Source: Polymorphum gilvum SL003B-26A1
GTDB lineage: Bacteria; Pseudomonadota; Alphaproteobacteria; Rhizobiales; Stappiaceae
NCBI RefSeq assembly: GCF_000192745.1
Contig: NC_015259.1
Location: forward strand, 4,417,001-4,481,000
DNA length: 64,000 nucleotides
Reading direction: 5' to 3'
Shown here piece by piece: positions 1 through 8,031 of the stretch. Both the position numbers and the translations under genes were made by a program. The notes under the pieces are model-generated. The model made no database searches. It worked only from the letters and a program-made list of their open reading frames with translations, and was not told where the DNA came from. Each line of letters begins with the position of its first letter. The first letter of the stretch is position 1.

Positions 1-140
1 GCGCGGTGGATGCAGCGACGGCGCGTCCCGCATCCGATCTGGAGATTGTTGTAGGCGATGTCGTGATCCGGGCGGGTGCCGATACCGACGAAAGGCAACT
101 GACGCGAGCGATCCGCGCGGCGCGGGCCGCGGCATCATGA
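1..140 (+). CDS. IS66 TnpA accessory protein, C-terminal fragment
   Basis: Only the last 45 codons are in the window, read from base 3 to the TGA at 138-140. The tail reads EIVVGDVVIRAGADTDE and then QLTRAIRAARAA, the usual C-terminus of IS66 Orf1/TnpA, a small protein encoded upstream of TnpB and needed together with TnpB and TnpC for transposition. Its stop overlaps the tnpB start (ATGA at 137-140), which suggests translational coupling. The N-terminal helix-turn-helix part is off the left edge. The family assignment rests on this motif and on the adjacent tnpB. Confidence 0.85.
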   Translation, partial: AVDAATARPASDLEIVVGDVVIRAGADTDERQLTRAIRAARAAAS

Positions 141-493
141 TGTTCGGCCAGGGCGGGTCGGCGAAGGTCTTCGTGGCGACACGGCCGGTGGACTTCCGCA
201 AGGGTATTGATGGCCTGGCGCTGGCGGTGCAGGAGATGTTCGGGCTCGATCCGTTCTGTGGCGCGGTCTTCGTGTTCCGGTCGAAACGCGCGGACCGGAT
301 CAAACTTCTGATATGGGATCAGACCGGGATGGTGCTTGTCCACAAGCGGCTGGAATGCGGCAAGTTCGTCTGGCCACAGGCGCAGGACGGGGTGATGCGG
401 ATATCCTCCGCCCAGATGGCGGCCTTGTTCGAAGGGCTGGACTGGCGGCTGGTCCGGCCGGAGCGCGCGCGGCGCCCGCTGGTGGCGGGATGA
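137..493 (+). CDS. tnpB: IS66 TnpB accessory protein
   Basis: This 118-residue protein has the IS66 Orf2 signature: an early TRPVDFRKGIDGLA stretch (about residues 15-28), then RSKRADRIKLLIWDQTG and the LECGKFVWP block. The length is the family norm of about 115-120 residues. TnpB is required with TnpA and TnpC for IS66 transposition, although its biochemical role is unsettled. The start ATG overlaps the tnpA stop by four bases. A second in-frame ATG follows immediately and cannot be excluded as the start. The gap to tnpC is 45 bp. Confidence 0.93.
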   Translation: MMFGQGGSAKVFVATRPVDFRKGIDGLALAVQEMFGLDPFCGAVFVFRSKRADRIKLLIWDQTGMVLVHKRLECGKFVWPQAQDGVMRISSAQMAALFEGLDWRLVRPERARRPLVAG

Positions 494-538
494 TCGCCTG
501 GGGGCTCTGGAAACTCCTGTTTTTGCTGGCCAGAACGG

Positions 539-2128
539 GTGTCTCATGATTCACTTCGGACCATGGATGCCGCCGTTCTCGCCCGAGAAAACGCCCTTCT
601 GAAAGCCCGCCTGATTGAGGTGGAGGCGGCGCTTGCGGAGTCGCAGGAGGCGAACCGTAGGCTGGAGGACATCCTGCGCACGTCGCAGCGCGAGAAGTTC
701 GGCAAGCGCTCGGAGAAGCTGTCGCCTGATCAGTTCAACCTCCCTCTGGAAGATGCCGAACTGGCCCAGGGAGTGCTCGAGGCCGCACAGGAGAAGGCTG
801 AAGCTGCGATGCAAAGGGCGCGCGGTGAAGAGCCCCGTAAGCCCAAGCGCAACCGTGGGCATCTGCCGTCGCATCTGCCCCGGGTCGAGCGCGTGATCGA
901 GCCTGCAAGCACGCGCTGCCCCTGCGGCTGCGGCGAGATGGCGAAGATCGGCGAGGACGTGTCCGAACGGCTCGACGTGATCCCCGCGCAGTTCCGGGTG
1001 CTGGTCACGCGGCGGCCCAAATATGCCTGCCGCCGCTGCTCGCAGGCCGTGGCACAGGCGCACGCACCCGAGCATGTCGTGCCCGGCGGGCTGCCCACGG
1101 AACTGTTCATCGCCTCGATCATCGTGTCCAAGTTCGGTGACCACCTGCCATTTTACCGCCAGGCGGAGATCTTCAAACGGCAGGGGATAGATCTGGACCG
1201 CGGCACGCTCGGCAACTGGGTCGGCCGCGCCTGTTTCCACCTGATGCCGATCATCAATCACATGAAGGCTCATCTGCGCGGCGCGGACCGCATTTTTGTC
1301 GACGAGACCCGCGCGCCGGTGCTGGACCCGGGCCGCAAGGCAACCAAGAGCGGCTTCTTCTGGGCCGTCGTGTCCGATGATCGCGGCCATGGCGGTGTCG
1401 GCCCACCCATCGTGCTCTTCCACTACGCCCCCGGGAGGGGGAAGGAGCATCCGCTGAAGTTCCTTGCCGGATACCGCGGCCGGTTCCTGCAATGCGACGC
1501 CTATCAGTCCTACAACGCTCTGACGGAGATCGCGCGCGACACCGGCCCGTGGCAGCTGGTCTATTGCTGGACCCATGTCCGCCGCCGCTTCGTGAAACGC
1601 TTCGAGAGCGACCGCTCCCCCATCGCCGAGGAGATGCTGCGCCAGATCGCGCTGCTGTATCAGATCGAGAAGACCGTGCGCGGCAAGGATGCGGAAGTGC
1701 GGCTGCTCGCCCGACGCGAACATGCAAGCCCGATCATCACAGCACTCAAGCCCTGGCTGGAAGCCCAGCTCTCGCGCATCCCGCAGAAATCCCAGCTGGC
1801 CGAGGACATCCGCTACACCCTCGCGCACTGGCCCGGCCTGATCCGCTTTCTGGACGAAGGCACCCTCGAGCTGGACACCAACCCTGTCGAAAATCAAATC
1901 AGACCGATTGCCCTGACGCGGAAAAACGCGCTCTTCGCAGGCAACGAGGTCGGTGCCGAAAACTGGGCCATGCTCGCCTCGCTGGTCGCCACCTGCAAGA
2001 TGTCCGGCGTGAACCCCGTCGACTACCTCGAAGCCACCCTTCGCGCCATCCTCGACGGCCATCCGCAGAGTGGCATCGAAGACCTTATGCCGTGGCGCTT
2101 CAGGATGCCGTCAAGCCTCGCCGCGTAG
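539..2128 (+). CDS. tnpC: IS66-family transposase TnpC
   Basis: The 529-residue DDE transposase of the element. An N-terminal leucine-zipper-like helix (residues about 15-60) precedes a basic linker, and a zinc-finger segment has CPCGCG and YACRRC cysteine pairs. The central IS66 transposase domain follows, with probable catalytic acids D255 (FVDET), D320 (LQCDAYQSY) and E451 (NPVENQIRP). The C-terminus has the usual LMPWRF block. The start used is GTG at 539; an in-frame ATG at 563 would remove only eight residues. No frameshift or internal stop is seen, so the protein is probably functional. It ends one base before the terminal repeat. Confidence 0.94.
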   Translation: MSHDSLRTMDAAVLARENALLKARLIEVEAALAESQEANRRLEDILRTSQREKFGKRSEKLSPDQFNLPLEDAELAQGVLEAAQEKAEAAMQRARGEEPRKPKRNRGHLPSHLPRVERVIEPASTRCPCGCGEMAKIGEDVSERLDVIPAQFRVLVTRRPKYACRRCSQAVAQAHAPEHVVPGGLPTELFIASIIVSKFGDHLPFYRQAEIFKRQGIDLDRGTLGNWVGRACFHLMPIINHMKAHLRGADRIFVDETRAPVLDPGRKATKSGFFWAVVSDDRGHGGVGPPIVLFHYAPGRGKEHPLKFLAGYRGRFLQCDAYQSYNALTEIARDTGPWQLVYCWTHVRRRFVKRFESDRSPIAEEMLRQIALLYQIEKTVRGKDAEVRLLARREHASPIITALKPWLEAQLSRIPQKSQLAEDIRYTLAHWPGLIRFLDEGTLELDTNPVENQIRPIALTRKNALFAGNEVGAENWAMLASLVATCKMSGVNPVDYLEATLRAILDGHPQSGIEDLMPWRFRMPSSLAA

Positions 2129-2148
2129 GGTCACGCCGTGGCGCTTAC
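2129..2148 (-). repeat. Right terminal inverted repeat of the IS66 element
   Basis: The sequence reads GTAAGCGCCACGGCG inward from 2148, matching the GTAAGCG start typical of IS66 ends. The 11-base core ccgtggcgctt also occurs directly at 2090-2100 inside the last codons of tnpC, giving a subterminal copy 46 bp away from the one in the repeat (2136-2146). Confidence 0.8.
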
Positions 2149-2779
2149 GCACCGTCTCCGGGATGGCCGCCCCCTGGTCGGTGCTGTCGCCCGGGTGGCG
2201 GCGGCGGAAGTGGTAGGCCACGCGGCGGCCGATCCCATCGAACTCGATCCCGCAGCGCAGCCGGTTCCCGTTCGCCGCGGTGCCGGTCTTCTCGAAGGGC
2301 AGCATCTCCGATTGCAGGAGCTGCATCTGCAGTGGGACCGTCAGCCCGTCCTCGGCCCGGCGGGGCCGCAGCCGGACGAAGCACTCGCCGGCCACGAACA
2401 TCTCGCGCGCGACCATGGCCTGCAGGCCGTAGAAGTCGGTCAGCCCGTCCGCATCCGCCTCGTCGGTCCAGGCCAGCCAGAGCCGCTGGACGCGATCCCG
2501 CAGGGCCGCATCCTCGATCAGCGACGAGGGCTTGATCCCGTCGCCGACGAGGTTCGCGGCGAAGGCCTCGCAGGCGTTCGCCGCATAGCCGTTGGTGACC
2601 ACGAGCTCGCGCGCCCGCGCCAGCAGTCGCGGCCCGCCCGAGGCCACCAGCGCGTTGATGTTCTCCAAGGGCGGGTTCCAGCCACGGAGCCGGCGCTTCG
2701 CCATGGCGCCCTCGAGGCGGGCGCGCACCGCAGCGGGACCGCCGGTCGAGCGGCGGCGGAAACGGTCGAAGATGCCCAT
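2149..2779 (-). pseudogene. Phage portal protein, 5' part, disrupted by IS66
   Basis: About 210 codons of a lambda-type portal protein remain. It begins MGIFDRFRRR, followed by the family-typical VVTNGYAANACEAFAANLVG region and a MFVAGECFVRLRPRR strand. Portal proteins form the dodecameric ring through which DNA is packaged and normally have about 450-550 residues, so more than half is missing. The true coding sequence stops at the IS66 border (2149). The reading frame then runs into the IS and gains 11 foreign codons before a stop near 2111. The rest of the gene should lie on the far side of the IS, outside this window. The start is four bases after the gpW-like gene. Confidence 0.88.
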
Positions 2780-2783
2780 GGGT

Positions 2784-2999
2784 TCAGAGAGCCTTCGCCG
2801 TCGTTACGCGCACTTGCCGGACAATCCGACGCCCCTCGGCCGCGGCGATCTCGCGATCCAGCGCCTCGACGGCCCGGTCGATCTCCGTCACGCTGCGATA
2901 GTCCACGGTCTTGCCGTCATAGCTGACCCGCGCCACGCCCGAGGACCGCTGCGCGGTCAGGGCGTCGCGCCGGGCGCGGAGCTCTGCGGCCGTGGCCAT
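2784..2999 (-). CDS. gpW-like head-tail joining protein
   Basis: A 71-residue protein resembling the lambda gpW head-to-tail joining family. It has a helical N-terminus (AAELRARRDALTAQ), a short central beta hairpin with YDGKTVDYRS, and a second helix rich in Glu and Arg (AVEALDREIAAAEGRR). In lambda-like phages this small protein joins head and tail at the portal, and its gene sits between terminase and portal, exactly as here. It lies three bases after terL and four bases before the portal start, so it belongs to the packaging operon. It appears intact, but it cannot serve a head whose portal gene is broken. Confidence 0.8.
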   Translation of the reverse strand: MATAAELRARRDALTAQRSSGVARVSYDGKTVDYRSVTEIDRAVEALDREIAAAEGRRIVRQVRVTTAKAL

Positions 3000-3002
3000 G
3001 GA

Positions 3003-6000
3003 TCACCTCATGTAGCTCGAGCGCACCGTGCGCCGGCGCGGCGAGGTTCGTCTCTCAACGTGCGCCGGCGTTCCCGGTCCGGCCTCGGGTCCGTCCTGCT
3101 TCGCCACCCCGAGCTGGGCCTCCAGATCAGCCCAGCGCGCCTCGGGCCAGCGGTCCGCGCCCGCGATCCACGCCGCCGCACGGGCATAGACCCGTGTGTC
3201 CAGCGCCTCGTTGCGCTCGCGCAGCTTCTGCCATTCGAGCCGCGCGAAGCCGCGTTTCGTCCGCACGGTCACCAGCTGCTCGGCGGTCAGCTGCTTCAGC
3301 CATTCGCCGTCCGCCCAGTCCGGCAGGTGGATCGTGCCGGGCGGGCACAGCGCGCCCGCCGCCTGTTCTTCCCGCGTCGGCCGGTCCTGCCGCAGGAAGC
3401 GATAGGTCTCGGCCTTGAAGGTCGATGTGGCCACGGTCCAGAGCCGGGCGCCGCGCCGGAGCCGCTTGCCCGCGACGGTCGCGTCGACATAGGTCGGCCC
3501 GGTCACCGGACTCGTTCGCGCGAACCCCTCGACGCCCTTCACCGGCGCCACCTGCGCAAAGCCCACCTGGCGCGACCAGGCATAGACCGCGCTGGTCTCA
3601 TACCCCGTGTCGATGGCGAGCCGGGCAAGCGTCATCCGCTGGCCAGACCCATGCGCCCATGTTCGCCCGAGCAGGTCGGTCAGCTGCTGCCAGCAAGCCG
3701 GATCGCCCGGTCCGCCCTCGAGCACGAGGTGATCGACGAGCCAGCTTTCGAGGCCTCGGCCCCAGGCCCATACATCGACCTCGATCCGGTCCTTCTGCAC
3801 GTCGGCGCCCGCGGTCAGGAACAGACCGCGCTCGGGCACCGTGCCTGGAGCCCACGCCTCGCGCCGGTCCGCCAGCCGCTGCCAGTCGGGCGCCTCGCCG
3901 GTCTCCATCCAGGTCTCGCCGAGGATGGTGTTCCGGAATGCCCGCATCGCCTCGTCGCTGCCCCGTGCCGCCTCATGCGCCCGCGCGATCCGCTGCCAGC
4001 TGAGCCACCCGACCGGTGAATAGAGCGCCGAGAGGTGGTAGCCGACCGTGGTCGGATCGGCGGCCGTGGTGGTCGCGCGCCACTCGCCGCGCTCGAGCAT
4101 CTGCGTCTTGTGGTGCTCCGCGATGGTCCGCTCGCAGCCCTCGCAGTGATATTCCGCCGTCTCCGGCCGCCCCTTTTCCCAGCGCAGCCGCTCGAACTTC
4201 AGCCACTGCATCGCGTCACAATGCGGGCACGGCACGAAGTAGCGCCGCTGGTCGGACGCCTCGAACTCCCGCTCGATGCGCGACAGCCCCCGGATCGTCG
4301 GGGTCGAGACAAGGAACACCTTGCGCCTGTGGGCGAAGGTCAGCGAGCGCGCTTCGGCCAGCGTCACCGGATCGCCTTCCTCGTCGGCCGAGGCCGGATA
4401 GGCATCGACCTCGTCGAGGAAGATGTAACGCGCCGGGGTGGACCGCAGCCCCACCGCCGAGTTCGCCCCGGTCATGATCAGGATGCCGCCCGCGAACTCC
4501 TTCGAAAGCATCGTGTTGCCCGCGTCGCGGGACCGGGCCGGTTTGACCCGCTCCCGCAGCTCGGGGCTCTCGTCGATCAGCGGGTCGATGCGCTGGCGCG
4601 AGTTCCGCTTGGCCAGTTCCACCGTCGGCTGGACCGCGAGCATCGGCCCCGGCGCCTGGTGGATGACGAAGCCGATCCAGTTGTTGCCCGCCTCGGTGTT
4701 GTGCGTCGGGATCCAGCCCTTCCCGCACAGAAAAAGGTGGCTCGGCGAGTCCACTTCGATGCAGCGCACCGGCACGCTCGGCACAGGCCGGATCGCGACG
4801 ATGCGCCGGCGACGGCTTTTCCACGGCCGCCCGGACTCGATCGAGCGCATCCGGGCCCGCTTGCGCGAGAGCCGGAACATCGGCTCCTCGGCATAGGCCG
4901 TCCACGACACGCGCCAGTACTCGGCGGACGTCGTCGCGCGGCCGTCCCGCCCGAAGACCTTCCGCCGACTGGCCATGCGATAGACCGCCGGTTTGTAGCC
5001 GAGGCTGCGGAGCAGTTCGACCATCGCGTCGACGAGCCCCCGGTCGGCGTTCGAGAACTCGCAGCGCTTGCCGTCAGGTGTGATCGTGCCGTCGGAGTCC
5101 ATCAACCCGCGCACCAGCTCGAGCCGCTGCGCGCGGCTCGCCCGCATGTACGGGAGCGGCACATGCTTGTTGTCGAGCACGTCAAGCTGGCGCAGCCGCG
5201 TCACGAAGCGTGATCGGAAGCATTCCGAAACCGACCCGCCATCCGCCCGCCGCGTTCGGAAGGTCGGATCGATCACCACATTGGCAATCCGGCCCTTGCG
5301 CCACGTCGGCAGCCGGAATTCGGCCTCGACACCGCAGTCGCGCAGATGCTCGACGATCTCGGCGTCATCCTCATGCACCGACACATGGTTCATGATCGAC
5401 GAGCCGTCCCCAAGCCAGAGCCCGAGCACGTAAGGGTGCAGGATCAGATCCTGCTCCGGCATGTCGACCGCGCCGCAACAGTCGATGGCATAGCGCCTGC
5501 GCTTGCCCGCCGCCCCGATCGTCACGCGCCCGGCCATCTGTTCCGTGGTCAGCGTTCGCGCGACCGGCCGGTCGTTCGTGAAGTCCCACACCGGCCAGCG
5601 ATGCTTTCCATCGGCGACGATCCGTTCGCCATCGTCGAAGACCACCTCGAAGCAGGCGCGGTCCTCGAGCACCGGCGACAGGCCCGTGACCCGGCAGATG
5701 CGGCCGCTTTCGTCGTAGAGCAGATCGCCCTCGGCGATCTCGCCCATGGTCGTCCAGCCAAAGGGCGTGGGCACCGCGGTGTCGAGCGCGAGCGGCGCGC
5801 CCACCTGGGCCGCCTTCATGAACACGACACGCTGGGCCGGATCGCCGGGGCTCAGCCGGTCCATGATCTCGCGCATGTAAGGCGTACGCGCTGTCCGGTA
5901 CTGCCCCGGTTCGGCGGAGGCGCGCGACCCCAGCCGCCGATGCCGATCCGCCCATTGCGAGACCGTCAGATCCGGATCGGGGCGGATGCCGCTGCGCCAC

Positions 6001-6095
6001 GCCCGAAGCAGTCCTTCCGCGCCGTCGAAGTCGAGCGCGCTCTCACCCGAGCCTCGGCCGGACCTCGGCGAGGCTTTCGAGCTGGGCGCGGACAT
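3003..6095 (-). CDS. Phage terminase large subunit (GpA type) interrupted by an intein
   Basis: The 1030-codon ORF encodes a GpA-family packaging ATPase-nuclease of about 663 residues once a 367-residue intein (residues 100-466) is removed. The N-extein has the family block LTVSQWADRHRRL. The ATP-binding loop AAQVG/TEAGNNWIG is split by the intein after G99. Downstream are a Walker B-like IFLDEVDAY, the coupling segment KVFLVSTPT, a cysteine pair region (CPHCD...CEGCE) and a nuclease-like acidic strand GADVQKDRIEVDVW. The enzyme would cut and pump phage DNA into proheads with TerS. The first 53 bases overlap the end of terS, so a start slightly downstream is possible. ATPase activity requires splicing, because the intein sits in the P-loop. 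Confidence 0.92.
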   Translation of the reverse strand: MSAPSSKASPRSGRGSGESALDFDGAEGLLRAWRSGIRPDPDLTVSQWADRHRRLGSRASAEPGQYRTARTPYMREIMDRLSPGDPAQRVVFMKAAQVGAPLALDTAVPTPFGWTTMGEIAEGDLLYDESGRICRVTGLSPVLEDRACFEVVFDDGERIVADGKHRWPVWDFTNDRPVARTLTTEQMAGRVTIGAAGKRRRYAIDCCGAVDMPEQDLILHPYVLGLWLGDGSSIMNHVSVHEDDAEIVEHLRDCGVEAEFRLPTWRKGRIANVVIDPTFRTRRADGGSVSECFRSRFVTRLRQLDVLDNKHVPLPYMRASRAQRLELVRGLMDSDGTITPDGKRCEFSNADRGLVDAMVELLRSLGYKPAVYRMASRRKVFGRDGRATTSAEYWRVSWTAYAEEPMFRLSRKRARMRSIESGRPWKSRRRRIVAIRPVPSVPVRCIEVDSPSHLFLCGKGWIPTHNTEAGNNWIGFVIHQAPGPMLAVQPTVELAKRNSRQRIDPLIDESPELRERVKPARSRDAGNTMLSKEFAGGILIMTGANSAVGLRSTPARYIFLDEVDAYPASADEEGDPVTLAEARSLTFAHRRKVFLVSTPTIRGLSRIEREFEASDQRRYFVPCPHCDAMQWLKFERLRWEKGRPETAEYHCEGCERTIAEHHKTQMLERGEWRATTTAADPTTVGYHLSALYSPVGWLSWQRIARAHEAARGSDEAMRAFRNTILGETWMETGEAPDWQRLADRREAWAPGTVPERGLFLTAGADVQKDRIEVDVWAWGRGLESWLVDHLVLEGGPGDPACWQQLTDLLGRTWAHGSGQRMTLARLAIDTGYETSAVYAWSRQVGFAQVAPVKGVEGFARTSPVTGPTYVDATVAGKRLRRGARLWTVATSTFKAETYRFLRQDRPTREEQAAGALCPPGTIHLPDWADGEWLKQLTAEQLVTVRTKRGFARLEWQKLRERNEALDTRVYARAAAWIAGADRWPEARWADLEAQLGVAKQDGPEAGPGTPAHVERRTSPRRRTVRSSYMR
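4698..5798 (-). other. Class 3-type intein with LAGLIDADG homing endonuclease domain
   Basis: Residues 100-466 of the terminase ORF form an in-frame intein. It starts with Ala (APLALDTAVPTPFGW) instead of Cys or Ser and ends in THN, followed by Thr+1. Block B reads GKHRW, giving His165 and Trp167 (B:12). Block F reads VRCIEV, giving Cys445 (F:4), and block G has Thr464 (G:5). These three residues are the WCT set described for class 3 inteins, which splice from the internal Cys. Two dodecapeptide motifs, LGLWLGDG (about 224-231) and LVRGLMDSDG (about 327-336), both keep their acids, so the homing endonuclease may be active. The borders were checked codon by codon, and excision restores a continuous P-loop. 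Confidence 0.9.
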
Positions 6096-6654
6096 GGGTT
6101 TCGAGCAGTCTCTGGATCAGCGCGGTCGTGACCGCCGGTTTCGCATTTCCGTTTTCGGCATCCGCAGCCTGTGCGAGCGCCAATGCCAGTTCGGCGGCCA
6201 TCGGCGCCGCCACCCGCGCCGGCCAGTTGACCCAAGCGTCGCGTTCCTCGCGCGCGAGCCGGAACACGAGCGTTTCCGCTCGGGCGCGGTCGACGAGTTC
6301 GCCCTTGAGCTTTTGCAGCCGGATCCGCCGCTCCTGCGCCTTCAGCACCTCGTTCGCGGTCTTGGCCTGCAGGAAGGTGGTGCCGCCGCCGACGGCCGGA
6401 GCGGTCAATCCCTGTTCCCGCAACGTGTCGCCGACGGCGGCGACGGCTGCCTCCGGCACGGGTTTCAGCTTCGGCGCGGGCGGCTTGCGGATCTTCGACG
6501 GGTCCGTCGTCTCGGCCCGCCGCTTGTCGGAGGCCGCGGCGTCGATGCTGCCATCTTCGTGCAGCACCAGCCGCCCCGTCGCCTTGGCCTTCTGGATCGC
6601 ACCGCGCGACAGCCCGACATGGACAGCGTACTGGCGCTCGCTCATGCCCTGCAT
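6043..6654 (-). CDS. Phage terminase small subunit / DNA-packaging protein
   Basis: A 203-residue protein directly upstream of terL and overlapping it by 53 bp. The N-terminus (MSERQYAVHVGLSRGAIQKA) looks like the helix-turn-helix of Nu1-type small terminases, which bind the packaging initiation site. A Pro/Ala-rich linker follows, then a helical segment (LKAQERRIRLQKLKGELVDR) and a helical C-terminus that could oligomerise or contact TerL. Two Met codons, four residues apart, lie at the start, and the first is used. It is the first gene of the minus-strand packaging operon. The assignment rests mainly on position and on the HTH-like start. Confidence 0.8.
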   Translation of the reverse strand: MQGMSERQYAVHVGLSRGAIQKAKATGRLVLHEDGSIDAAASDKRRAETTDPSKIRKPPAPKLKPVPEAAVAAVGDTLREQGLTAPAVGGGTTFLQAKTANEVLKAQERRIRLQKLKGELVDRARAETLVFRLAREERDAWVNWPARVAAPMAAELALALAQAADAENGNAKPAVTTALIQRLLETHVRAQLESLAEVRPRLG

Positions 6655-6739
6655 GGCGCGCTCCGATTATCATTCGAAATCATGTGCTTATGGTGTTGAT
6701 AAGCCTCCCGACCAGAGCGAACCTGTCATCACAAGGACG

Positions 6740-7069
6740 ATGCAACTCAGCTACGGAGCCCGCCATGAGCCGCCTCACCCCCAGACCACACCCCGGCATG
6801 AACTCCGCGCCGAGAAGGCGCGCCGGAACAAGGGTGAGCCCGGTTCCGCCACTGGTTCGAGGAACCGGGCGAACGCGCTCGCCGCCTTCATCGGCAAGAA
6901 GGCCGAGATCGACGAGATGCTCGCCCGCCTGCAGGCGCTCAGCGACGACCACTTCAACGCCCACCCCGACGAAGTGAACTGGGGCCACGTCGGCACCCTC
7001 GAACACTACGCCAGCCTCGTGAAGCGCATCACCGACAGCGCCTTTGGCGAGGGCGAACACGCCGAGTGA
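6740..7069 (+). CDS. Conserved small prophage protein of unknown function
   Basis: About 109 residues. The C-terminal half is the conserved-looking part: ANALAAFIGKKAEIDEMLARL, then SDDHFNAHPDEVNWGHVG and YASLVKRITDSAFGEGEHAE. It resembles small proteins I remember from alphaproteobacterial prophages, with no known role. It is predicted soluble and helical. The N-terminus is basic and probably disordered, and the start is uncertain: ATG 6740 has a purine-rich stretch very close to it, and the frame is open further upstream. The gene is divergent from terS and lies 95 bp upstream of the DUF3489 gene. Confidence 0.6.
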   Translation: MQLSYGARHEPPHPQTTPRHELRAEKARRNKGEPGSATGSRNRANALAAFIGKKAEIDEMLARLQALSDDHFNAHPDEVNWGHVGTLEHYASLVKRITDSAFGEGEHAE

Positions 7070-7164
7070 TCTCCGGCACCGCCGGAACTCCCGCCGCGCG
7101 TCCTGCGCGGCTCGGGGTCGTAGAAGGGTCGCGACGGTCGCGGCCCCGATGAAGGAGACCCCCG

Positions 7165-7752
7165 ATGACCAAGCTTTCCGACACCCAACTCGTGATCCTC
7201 AGCGCCGCCGCGCAGCGCGACGACCGCAACGTCCTGCCGCTGCCCGGCAGCTTGCGCGGAGGCGCGGCAAAGAAGGTGATCGGCGCGCTCATGAAGCGCG
7301 GGCTGATCGCCGAGAAAGTGACCGACAGCCAGACCAAGGCCGATGCCGCGCTCAACCGCATCTGGCGCAACGACGAGGACGGCGACGCCATCCTCCTGTA
7401 CATCACCGACGCGGGTCTCGCCGCCATCGGCGTCGAGCCGGAAGGCGGCGACAGCGCGCCCACGGGCGCCGACGTGGCGCCGAGTGCGGAGGACCCGCAG
7501 GACGCTCCCGCCGAGGCCGATCCCGCGCCCAAGGCGCGCACGCCGCGCGCAGGCACGAAGCAGGTCAAGCTGATCGAGATGCTCCGCGCCGAGGGCGGTG
7601 CCACCATCGACGAAATCGCGACCGCGCTTCAGTGGAGGCCACACACCGTGAGGGGTGCGCTTGCCGGCGCGCTGAAAAAGAAACTCGGCCTGACGATCAC
7701 CTCTGACAAGATCGAGGGGCGCGGCAGGGCGTACATGATCGCCGAGGACTGA
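7165..7752 (+). CDS. DUF3489 domain-containing protein
   Basis: A 195-residue protein with a good ribosome-binding site (AAGGAG, 8 bp before ATG). The N-terminal half (about 1-95) reads like a winged-helix fold with LSDTQLVILSAAAQRDD and VIGALMKRGLIAEK. A Pro/Ala-rich linker (about 100-135) follows. The C-terminal 60 residues (KQVKLIEMLRAEGGATIDEI, then ALQWRPHTVRGALAG and GRGRAYMI) are the DUF3489 module, itself HTH-like. The family is common in alphaproteobacterial prophages and mobile elements and is presumed DNA-binding, but no target is known. A strong terminator follows 26 bp after the stop. Confidence 0.85.
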   Translation: MTKLSDTQLVILSAAAQRDDRNVLPLPGSLRGGAAKKVIGALMKRGLIAEKVTDSQTKADAALNRIWRNDEDGDAILLYITDAGLAAIGVEPEGGDSAPTGADVAPSAEDPQDAPAEADPAPKARTPRAGTKQVKLIEMLRAEGGATIDEIATALQWRPHTVRGALAGALKKKLGLTITSDKIEGRGRAYMIAED

Positions 7753-7761
7753 CACCGCATA

Positions 7762-8031
7762 TCACGACGGTCCCGATGCCGCCGTCCCGCATGGGGCGGC
7801 GGTCTCTTTTTCCAAGCTCCGCATCCGGATCGCCTCGAACAGCCTGCGCAGCAGATAGCCCCGCGCCAGCGACACGCCCACGAAGGCGAGGCCGATGGAC
7901 AGATGCTCAGCAAGCCTCGCCTCGATCCCGAACCACGGGAACACGGCGATCTGCGTGGCGATGGCCAGAACGTAGCCGACGACAACGTTTGCCGCGGCCT
8001 CGACCATCGACATGGTCCGGCTCTGCTTCAT
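7762..8031 (-). CDS. Small membrane protein, DUF7220-like
   Basis: An 89-residue protein with two probable membrane helices (about residues 9-33, EAAANVVVGYVLAIATQIAV, and 43-62, HLSIGLAFVGVSLARGYLL), followed by RRLFEAIR and a short soluble tail. This layout matches small DUF7220-type prophage proteins. The start SQSRTMS-like KQSRTMSMVEA is family-typical. Its ATG overlaps the methyltransferase stop by four bases (8028-8031), so it is the last gene of the minus-strand early operon. The function is unknown. The 3' end also encodes the terminator of the opposing gene. Confidence 0.72.
   Translation of the reverse strand: MKQSRTMSMVEAAANVVVGYVLAIATQIAVFPWFGIEARLAEHLSIGLAFVGVSLARGYLLRRLFEAIRMRSLEKETAAPCGTAASGPS
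7779..7811 (+). terminator. Rho-independent terminator after the DUF3489 gene
   Basis: Ten-base-pair stem CCGCCGTCCC/GGGGCGGCGG (one T-G pair, loop GCAT) followed by TCTCTTTTT. It ends plus-strand transcription and lies inside the 3' coding part of the convergent DUF7220 gene. Confidence 0.8.

Larger units (their letters stand above)
1..2148 (+). mobile_element. IS66-family insertion sequence, left end outside window
   Basis: Three consecutive reading frames in the standard IS66 order (end of tnpA, tnpB, tnpC) are followed one base after the tnpC stop by a terminal sequence that reads GTAAGCGCCACGGCG inward from position 2148, as IS66-type ends do. At 2149 the sequence changes at once into minus-strand portal-gene coding sequence, so 2148 is taken as the right border. 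The left end and any target duplication lie outside the window. The transposase frames show no internal damage, so the element may still be active if the missing part is intact. Confidence 0.9.

Noticed and set aside
551-2062. A 503-codon open frame antisense to the IS66 transposase
   Set aside because: It mirrors the codon structure of tnpC in GC-rich DNA, has no recognisable motif and overlaps the real gene fully.
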